Positions 35,701-41,388 of a stretch of DNA of 41,388 bases are shown here, one piece after another. The DNA lies in NCBI GenBank assembly GCA_026399025.1, contig JAPLRU010000084.1:1-41388 (forward strand), written 5' to 3'. The first letter of the stretch is position 1. Each line of letters starts with the position of its first letter. Under the pieces are notes generated by a model. That model was not told the DNA's origin. It did not search any database and saw only the letters and a program-made list of their open reading frames with translations. Source of the stretch: Methylobacter sp. GTDB taxonomy: Bacteria > Pseudomonadota > Gammaproteobacteria > Methylococcales > Methylomonadaceae. The position numbers were made by a program, and so were the translations under genes.

Positions 35701-36312
35701 ATGTCTATCCAAAAAGAATTTGTGCTGCGTTATCGTATGGACGGGCATGTCAGGTTTCAAATACCGGCCCGAATTTGTAATGTCGATGCGGCCAAAGCGG
35801 TAACGGACGGCCTTTACGCGGTAGACGGCGTATACCGGGTAAATTTTTATCGCGGCCAGAAAAAATTATCCATCCGTTTCGATGAAGCGGTCTGCGATTT
35901 CAAGTCCTTGGCTAAGCAATTATTTAATTTGCTTGCCGATCTGGAAAAAAACGGCGATTTGCAAGTAAAGCCGATTGCAAAATCGACGCAGTGGAAAGAA
36001 AAAGCCAAAGCTAAATTAAACGATTTTAAAGCCACGCGCTGGGCCAAGGAAAAATTCGGCGATGCCAAAGAGACGGTACAGGCGGCTAAAGTCATCACCA
36101 AGCTGGGCATGAAAAAGCCTAACGCTTTCATCAAAGATCCGGAAAAAGCCGTCATTGATTTTTTAAACGATATTCTGGTGATTTTTCTTATCCGGCTGCA
36201 TTGGAACAATATTACCCAACACTGGCTGGTCAAACCGCTCAAGCATCGTTCCGAATGGTTGGCTCTGTTTTATATGTTCTTTTTGCTGGTTCGTTCGCGT
36301 AAACAAAAATAG
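35701..36312 (+). CDS. HMA2-like membrane protein
   Basis: A 203-residue protein. The N-terminal 80 residues have the HMA ferredoxin-like pattern (YRMDGHVRFQIPARICNVDAAKAVTDGLYAVDGVYRVNFYRGQKKLSIRFDEAV) but without the metal-binding CxxC, i.e. the HMA2 type. A charged linker follows, then a membrane segment near 155-175 and another at the C-terminus. Comparable proteins lie before copper P1B-ATPases; this one probably interacts with or regulates the ATPase, whose own N-terminus has a similar degenerate domain. Confidence 0.7.
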   Translation: MSIQKEFVLRYRMDGHVRFQIPARICNVDAAKAVTDGLYAVDGVYRVNFYRGQKKLSIRFDEAVCDFKSLAKQLFNLLADLEKNGDLQVKPIAKSTQWKEKAKAKLNDFKATRWAKEKFGDAKETVQAAKVITKLGMKKPNAFIKDPEKAVIDFLNDILVIFLIRLHWNNITQHWLVKPLKHRSEWLALFYMFFLLVRSRKQK

Positions 36313-36408
36313 AACCTTTCATCAGTCGGTACATTTTGTCGCTGTGCCCATGCCAACTTGAACCGACTGTCGCCTTCCTCCGGCATATTTTGAGAACTGT
36401 CGCTACCC

Positions 36409-38859
36409 ATGGATACACAATCTTTTGCTCCGAAAAATTTCCAGCTGGTTCACCAATTAACCCGGCGTATCAGGATTGTTTCGCCGATATTGAAAAACGA
36501 TCAAGAACGCGGCTATATTTTCGAAATTCTATTAAAAAAACGGCCTGAAATAAAACGGATACGTTCGGTCTATGCATTGGGTTCTGTGGTTATTCAGTTT
36601 GATTCGGCCCGTTTGCCCCCAAAAAATCTACTTATTTTACTGGACGCAGTGCTGGGTAATATTGCCCGGAAACAGGCCGACCGGCACACGCAACAACAAA
36701 AAATCCTCGACGGTCCGGTACAGGAAATCGATCTGGCGGTTGAGGGCATGACCTGCGCCTCCTGTGCTTTATTGATAGAAATGGTGCTAAAGCGCGACCC
36801 GCGAATTAAACAAGCCAGTGTAAACTTCGGCACCTCAACCTTGACGGTTCAAGGTCAGCTAGCCAAAGATGAAGTCGGCGCCAAAGTTGCAACGCTGGGT
36901 TACAAAACCTATGCCATGGATACTTTATCCCAGCGGAAGAACCTGATTGAAAAGGAACAGCAGCGGATTGTCATGGCTAAACGCCGTTTTATCTGGTCCG
37001 GAGTTTTGAGTTTGCCGGTTGTCGTTATAGGCATGACTATGCCGACATCGCGCTGGCTGCATTGGTTGCAGTTTGCACTCACCACGCCGGTGGTATTTTG
37101 GTCCGGTTGGACGTTTTTTGCCAAAGCCTGGCGTTTGGCCAAACAACGCACGGCGAATATGGACACCTTAATCGCATTGGGCGTAGGCTCGGCTTACGGT
37201 TACAGTTTACCCGCATTATTCAGGCGCAGAGGCCATATCTATTTTGAAGCGGGCGCGGCCATTATCACTTTTGTGCTGTTGGGGCGCTTTTTAGAGGAAC
37301 GCGCTAAAGGCCAAGCCGGGGAAGCCATCCGTAAATTGGTCGACTTGCAGCCGCAAACCGCGACCCTGATTCGTGACGGTCAGGAAATAGTCATTGCCGT
37401 CGACGATTGCGCGATAGACGATGTCTTGCTGGTGCGGCCGGGCGAGAAAATTCCAACCGACGGCATCGTTATTCAAGGCGTATCCACCGTTGACGAGGCC
37501 ATGGTGACAGGAGAAAGCCTGCCTGTGGTTAAAGACCTAGGCCATAAAGTGATCGGCGGGTGCGTTAACGGCAGCGGCGCGTTGCGTATTCGCGTCACTG
37601 CGGTGGGCATGGACACCGTGCTGGCGGGCATCGTGCATATGGTCGACCAAGCGCAGGCAACCAAATTACCGATTCAAAAACAAGTCGATAAAATTTCCGC
37701 CGTGTTCGTGCCTAGCGTGATGGTGCTGTCGGGTTTAACCCTAGCCGGTTGGTTGCTGGCGGGCGCCTCATTCGGTTTTGCTTTTGGTAACGCCATTACG
37801 GTCTTGCTGATTGCCTGCCCTTGCGCGCTGGGTCTAGCGACACCGGCGGCGATTATGGTCGGGGCAGGGCAGGCCGCAAGCTTGGGCATTTATATCCGCA
37901 ACGGCGAAAGCCTGGAAACGGCGGCCAAACTTAACGTCGTGGTTTTCGACAAAACCGGCACCATTACCGAAGGCAAACCTAAAGTCACCGACTTGCTTAA
38001 AATGTCGCGCCTCAGCGAAGAAAAAATAATCCGCTTGGCGGCTTCGGCGGAACATAACTCGGAACATTTTTTAGGCAAGGCCATCGTGGCTTATGCTAAA
38101 GAACAGGCTATCGAGTTGCAGGCATGTACGCATTTTTACAGTGAAACCGGCCGTGGTATCGAAGCCGAAGTCGACGGCAAAAAACTGTTGCTGGGTAATA
38201 TGGCCTGGCTATTGGAAAAAGATATTGTTGTCGACGGCTTGTCGGTTGCGGCCGGTGATTTTTCCGAACAGGGCAAAACGCCGGTGTTCATGGCGGTCAA
38301 CGGCAAAGCGGCGGCGGTATTCGGTATTGCCGACAAGCCCAGGCCCCAAGCCGTACAGGCGATTGAACACCTGAAAAAATTGGGCATACATACGCTGATG
38401 GTCACCGGCGACACTGAAAAAACGGCCCATTACATTGCCGCTAAAGTCGGCATTGAAACGGTGATCGCCAATGCCAAACCGGAACAAAAATTAGCCATCA
38501 TTCAGCAGTTTCAGGATGAAGGCAAAAACGTCGGCATGATCGGCGACGGCATTAACGATGCGCCGGCATTGGCCGCTGCCGATGTCGGTTTCGCTATCGG
38601 CACCGGCACCGACATAGCGATTGAGTCGGCCGATATGACGCTGGTGCATGGCGACATTACCAAAGTGACCGAGGCTATTCAGCTAAGCACCGACACCATC
38701 AAAATCATCAAGCAAAACCTGTTCTGGGCCTTCGGTTATAACGTGATTGCGATACCGGTGGCGGCGATGGGCAATCTCAACCCGATGATCGCCTCGGCCG
38801 CGATGGCCTTAAGTTCGGTTTCGGTTATTGTTAACTCATTAAGATTAAGTAAAAAGTAG
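36409..38859 (+). CDS. copA: Copper-transporting P1B-type ATPase
   Basis: An 816-residue P-type ATPase. An N-terminal CxxC-less HMA2-like domain (residues 10-80) is followed by a true HMA with GMTCASC (113-119). The transport core has CPC at 470-472 ([12 protein letters not shown]), phosphorylation site D514 in DKTGT, TGDTE and GDGINDAP (712-719). The last two segments show FGYNVIAIP and [10 protein letters not shown]-like motifs ([20 protein letters not shown]), which, with CPC, indicate the Cu(+) class P1B-1. It should export Cu(+) from the cytoplasm or load a periplasmic copper protein. Central gene of the operon. Confidence 0.93.
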   Translation: MDTQSFAPKNFQLVHQLTRRIRIVSPILKNDQERGYIFEILLKKRPEIKRIRSVYALGSVVIQFDSARLPPKNLLILLDAVLGNIARKQADRHTQQQKILDGPVQEIDLAVEGMTCASCALLIEMVLKRDPRIKQASVNFGTSTLTVQGQLAKDEVGAKVATLGYKTYAMDTLSQRKNLIEKEQQRIVMAKRRFIWSGVLSLPVVVIGMTMPTSRWLHWLQFALTTPVVFWSGWTFFAKAWRLAKQRTANMDTLIALGVGSAYGYSLPALFRRRGHIYFEAGAAIITFVLLGRFLEERAKGQAGEAIRKLVDLQPQTATLIRDGQEIVIAVDDCAIDDVLLVRPGEKIPTDGIVIQGVSTVDEAMVTGESLPVVKDLGHKVIGGCVNGSGALRIRVTAVGMDTVLAGIVHMVDQAQATKLPIQKQVDKISAVFVPSVMVLSGLTLAGWLLAGASFGFAFGNAITVLLIACPCALGLATPAAIMVGAGQAASLGIYIRNGESLETAAKLNVVVFDKTGTITEGKPKVTDLLKMSRLSEEKIIRLAASAEHNSEHFLGKAIVAYAKEQAIELQACTHFYSETGRGIEAEVDGKKLLLGNMAWLLEKDIVVDGLSVAAGDFSEQGKTPVFMAVNGKAAAVFGIADKPRPQAVQAIEHLKKLGIHTLMVTGDTEKTAHYIAAKVGIETVIANAKPEQKLAIIQQFQDEGKNVGMIGDGINDAPALAAADVGFAIGTGTDIAIESADMTLVHGDITKVTEAIQLSTDTIKIIKQNLFWAFGYNVIAIPVAAMGNLNPMIASAAMALSSVSVIVNSLRLSKK

Positions 38860-38867
38860 GATTACAC

Positions 38868-39710
38868 ATGGATCATTCAACAATGGATATGGGTATGCAG
38901 CACGTTGTTGCTGCGGCGGGCGGATTTGATTACGGTCTGGCCTTTATGGCGGGCGTACTGGGTAGCGGTCATTGTGTGGGTATGTGCGGTGCGCTGGTTT
39001 CAGGGTGTTTTATGAAATCCGGTATGAAACCGGGCGCTTCAAAAAGTTATTTTCCGTATTTGGTTTATCAAATAGCCAGAATATTCGTATACACGCTGGT
39101 TGGATTTGCCGCTGCGGCGCTTGGCGTCGTTCTGGTTTCCAGCGGAATGCTGGGCAAAATTCAAAGCCTGCTGCAAATGTTTATCGGCACTGTAGTTATT
39201 GTGCTTGCCTTGGGTATTTTAGGCTGGATTCCGTTCCAGGGCTCGGTAAGACTGCTGCCGATGACGGTATTGCGCCGGGGTTATGCGGAATCCAGAAGCC
39301 AAGGCCCGATCCTTGGCGCAACGATTGCCGGACTGTTAAACGGCTTGATGCCGTGCCCCTTAACCTTTGCGATGGCGGTTAAAGCGACCTCGGCAACGAC
39401 TATTATGGACGGCGGTTTATTAATGCTGACTTTTGGAGCGGGCACATTGCCCACCATGCTGTTTGTCAGCGTCGCGTTCGGCAAAATGAGCGCCCACTTT
39501 AGAGGCTTGATGTTGAAATCCGCCGCGTTAATTATGATTGCGATGGGCTTTAATACCATTTACATGGGCTTGTCGTTTTATGTCGCGGAAAACTTTCAGC
39601 AGCATAATTTTATCCATGACATTAAAAACGAAATCGATGCGGTGATTTTGTTTTTGCAACACATGCTTGAATACTATACCGGCTTGATTAAAAACATTCA
39701 GGGTAGTTAA
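38868..39710 (+). CDS. TauE/SafE (SafE/UreH-like) membrane protein
   Basis: A 280-residue inner-membrane protein with about six hydrophobic segments. The signature GSGHCVGMCG (near residues 32-41) and GLMPCPLTF (about 157-165) put it in the sulfite exporter TauE/SafE family, in the branch that is often next to copper ATPases and cytochrome oxidase assembly genes. The N-terminal MDHSTMDMGMQHVV is His/Met-rich and may bind copper. It starts 8 bp after the copA stop, so both are co-transcribed. It probably helps copper movement or thiol chemistry across the membrane; the exact role is unproven. Confidence 0.85.
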   Translation: MDHSTMDMGMQHVVAAAGGFDYGLAFMAGVLGSGHCVGMCGALVSGCFMKSGMKPGASKSYFPYLVYQIARIFVYTLVGFAAAALGVVLVSSGMLGKIQSLLQMFIGTVVIVLALGILGWIPFQGSVRLLPMTVLRRGYAESRSQGPILGATIAGLLNGLMPCPLTFAMAVKATSATTIMDGGLLMLTFGAGTLPTMLFVSVAFGKMSAHFRGLMLKSAALIMIAMGFNTIYMGLSFYVAENFQQHNFIHDIKNEIDAVILFLQHMLEYYTGLIKNIQGS

Positions 39711-39764
39711 GACTAACATGTTGATTTTGTCGGTTAAGGCCTGCTGAATCATGAGTTAGTTCGC

Positions 39765-39900
39765 TAGGGGGCGCATCGCGCCCCGTTTACAAACATCAAG
39801 AGATCGGGCGTTTTTAAAGCATTCCAACGGACGATCCATTTCAATAATCAAAATATCCAGTATGCTTTAGCTACGAAATGGGGCGCAATTCGCCCCTTGG
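39765..39900. mobile_element. Hairpin-ended MITE-like element, family 2, left copy
   Basis: About 135 bp. The left end GGGGGCGCATCGCGCCCC (39767-39784) is itself a hairpin; the right end (39880-39896, GGGGCGCAATTCGCCCC) is the diverged reverse partner. The inside shares ATAATCAAaATATCCAGTA with the second copy at 41189, in the same orientation. It lies directly before the phosphatase gene. No coding capacity. Confidence 0.7.
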
Positions 39901-39926
39901 CTAAAGAATTTTGTCAGGATAGCCAT

Positions 39927-40478
39927 ATGACAGCGCGGACCAGCCAGACACACCCTATACAGATCGCGGAAGTCCGTGCGAGCCCCGCGCATGGACGGAT
40001 CGGGATCACCTTCTGCCCAGGCAAGCACGACCGTTTTGCTCACACGGGCGCTTGGGAGCGCGACCTCGGCATCGATTTGGATGTTATCGCGACATGGGGT
40101 GCAAAGCTGGTGCTGACACTGGTTGAACCCGCGGAACTCAAAGCGCTCAAGGTGCCGCAGCTCGGCCATGAAATTCGCAGACGCGGCATCGAGTGGCGTC
40201 ATTTGCCCATTGCCGACTTTTCCGTTCCTACTCAGGCTTTCGAACAGCAGTGGGCCACGCAAGGCCGCGAGATTCGCGAGATATTGCGCAATGGCGATGA
40301 TGTGCTCGTGCATTGCAAAGGCGGCCTGGGCCGGGCGGGCATGATGGCGGCGCGGCTACTGGCGGAATTGGGCATGGAACCCGATGAGGCGATCCATGCC
40401 GTTCGTCGGGTGCGCAAGGGCGCCATCGAAACGCCTGCGCAACTGGCGCTGGTGCGTCGAACCAAGCCCATTGCCTGA
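39927..40478 (+). CDS. CX5R phosphatase (dual-specificity/CDKN3-like)
   Basis: A 183-residue cysteine phosphatase. The P-loop HCKGGLGRAG holds C130 and R136; D97 in LPIADFSVP is the likely general acid. The opening GITFCPGKHD and the ending RKGAIETPAQLALV match a prokaryotic branch that is often next to ADP-ribosylation or kinase genes. It should dephosphorylate Tyr/Ser/Thr (or small phosphorylated molecules). The ATG at 39927 has AGGAT 8 nt upstream; an upstream TTG at 39897 falls in the repeat. GC-richer than the core genes around it, and followed 8 bp later by a kinase-like gene. Confidence 0.85.
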   Translation: MTARTSQTHPIQIAEVRASPAHGRIGITFCPGKHDRFAHTGAWERDLGIDLDVIATWGAKLVLTLVEPAELKALKVPQLGHEIRRRGIEWRHLPIADFSVPTQAFEQQWATQGREIREILRNGDDVLVHCKGGLGRAGMMAARLLAELGMEPDEAIHAVRRVRKGAIETPAQLALVRRTKPIA

Positions 40479-40486
40479 GCATAGCG

Positions 40487-41161
40487 ATGAGCGCCGAAAT
40501 GCCGCTGATCGATACCGCCACGATGCAGCGGGTTGGCGGGCAATTGGGCAGCAACCCTGCGGGCATTTTTCAGGACGACAACGGGCGACGCTATTATGTG
40601 AAGACGCTGGAGTCTCCTGCTCATGCACACAATGAGATGATTGCCGCCAAGCTCTACCAACTGGCCGGTGCGCCGACTTTGACCTATCTGTACACAAACG
40701 CGCCCGACCAAATTGCGACCGAGTGGGTCGAACTCGATAAAAAGTGCATTGCCCATCTCAGCCAAAGCGAACGCAAACAGGCTCAGCGCTGGTTCGGTGT
40801 ACATGCCTGGACGGCCAACTGGGACGCCGCCGGCTTCAATGGCGACAACCAAGGTGTTATCAACGGCAAAGTGCTGACGCTTGATGTGGGCGGAGCACTG
40901 GCATTCCGGGCCCAGGGGGATCCCAAAGGCAAAGCCTTCGGCACCCGCGTGGACGAACTCGATGTGCTGCGAAGTGACGATGGCAATCCACACGCAGTCA
41001 AGCTGTTCGCTGACATGAGTGCTGACGATACTAGACAAGCCATCAGGGTGGTGGTACGGATTCCCGACGAAAAAATTCGCCAGGTCATTATTGATAGCGG
41101 TGGCGATCATGCGATGGCCGAAAAGATGATTGCACGCAAAGCCGATATGGCTCGGCGCTAA
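40487..41161 (+). CDS. HipA/PI3K-like phosphotransferase
   Basis: A 224-residue protein with kinase-type landmarks: a Gly-rich start (RVGGQLGSNPAGIF), K39 (YYVKTL), E50 (HNEMIAAKLYQLAG), D113 and N121 (TANWDAAGFNGDNQG) and D133 in TLDVGGALAFRAQG. The order K-E-D-N-D is that of HipA and PI3/PI4 kinases; DxGG replaces the DFG. Its substrate is not known, but its place 8 bp after a phosphatase gene suggests the two act on the same target in opposite directions. The family also occurs inside phage and secreted polymorphic proteins. Length agrees with a single free-standing domain. Confidence 0.7.
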   Translation: MSAEMPLIDTATMQRVGGQLGSNPAGIFQDDNGRRYYVKTLESPAHAHNEMIAAKLYQLAGAPTLTYLYTNAPDQIATEWVELDKKCIAHLSQSERKQAQRWFGVHAWTANWDAAGFNGDNQGVINGKVLTLDVGGALAFRAQGDPKGKAFGTRVDELDVLRSDDGNPHAVKLFADMSADDTRQAIRVVVRIPDEKIRQVIIDSGGDHAMAEKMIARKADMARR

Positions 41162-41188
41162 ATTTAGGTTCTATTTCGCCTTACACGG

Positions 41189-41270
41189 TAGGGGGCGCAT
41201 CGCGCCCCATTTCTATAATCAACAAATCCAGTACAGTTGGTTTTTGGAATGGGGCGCGATGCGCCCCCTA
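41189..41270. mobile_element. Hairpin-ended MITE-like element, family 2, right copy
   Basis: An 82-bp element with perfect 20-bp inverted ends (41189-41208 and 41251-41270), each of which can also fold on its own (GGGGCGC/GCGCCCC around a short loop). The centre contains ATAATCAACAAATCCAGTA, shared with the left copy at 39844. It immediately follows the kinase gene and is followed directly by the group II intron boundary. Confidence 0.85.
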
Positions 41271-41388
41271 GTGTGCCCAGCATGGGCTAAAACTCGTTAT
41301 CTGAAAGGAGATAACCGGAAGTAGTAACGACAACCGTAGCGACAACGCAAGGGGGAAGCCGCGAGGCCAACCTGAAAGAAGCGTACAG
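41271..41388 (+). mobile_element. 5' end of a probable group II intron, cut by the window edge
   Basis: From GTGTGCCCAGCATGGGCT the sequence looks like the start of a bacterial group II intron: the terminal GTGYG, a GCCCA/TGGGC hairpin, a 7-bp stem GTTATCT/AGATAAC (41300-41319 region) and a purine-rich stretch with GAAGCCGCGAGGCC. The intron-encoded protein would lie outside the window. The insertion site is just after a strong palindrome, as known for class C introns; class cannot be settled here. Confidence 0.5.

Noticed and set aside
40232-41110. 292-residue minus-strand ORF over the phosphatase/kinase cassette
   Set aside because: A long shadow ORF caused by high GC; the plus-strand proteins have complete catalytic motifs and ribosome sites.

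Overview
The window looks like a chromosomal segment of a gammaproteobacterium. The gene orders rplU-rpmA-obgE with divergent ispB, murJ back to back with rpsT, and an S-methylthioinosine phosphorylase/hpt/nagZ block are typical of that class. The density of small hairpin-ended repeats and the copper cluster built around an HMA2-like protein made me think of methanotrophs of the order Methylococcales; that last step is an inference, not a proof.

Layout. 1-2317 (minus): an unrecognised gene followed by a TPR gene that runs off the left edge. Both seem to need a frame change, and the TPR part contains a perfect 102-bp tandem repeat. 2405-4687 (minus): purine salvage (S-methyl-5'-thioinosine phosphorylase, Hpt) overlapping NagZ. 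4774-5220: a FliL-family protein with a signal peptide. 5412-10805: core genes (HIT protein, murJ, rpsT, proB, obgE, rpmA, rplU). 11059-12872: ispB with an abnormal C-terminus and two small unknown genes. 13236-16000: a periplasmic adaptor, a DUF985 cupin, an OmpH/Skp chaperone and a DksA-like zinc finger protein. 16112-19886: MoxR ATPase, DUF58 protein and an ABC exporter. 20019-24278: an Rpn-type nuclease, two alpha/beta hydrolases, a trxC wrecked by an internal deletion, tag and a glyoxalase. 24481-29520: a lipoprotein, a start-less DUF2283 ORF, HicAB, an aspartate aminotransferase and uvrB.

29570-33004 is a small accessory island: a VapBC pair, a decayed second copy of the uvrB 3' end, an AT-rich membrane protein, two broken DUF4160 genes, an intact DUF2442 gene, an orphan HicB and an orphan Phd, with two different MITE-like elements. 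After an ATP-grasp gene (33005-34345) comes a probable copper operon (34700-39710): three very small proteins, an HMA2-like membrane protein, a Cu(+) P1B-ATPase and a TauE/SafE (SafE/UreH-like) membrane protein.

The right end (39765-41270) is a GC-rich two-gene cassette, a CX5R dual-specificity-type phosphatase followed by a HipA/PI3K-like phosphotransferase, bracketed by two directly repeated hairpin-ended elements. A probable group II intron begins exactly at the outer hairpin of the right-hand element. This phosphatase/kinase pair on a repeat-bounded module is my best candidate for an undescribed system. No tRNA, rRNA or CRISPR array was seen.
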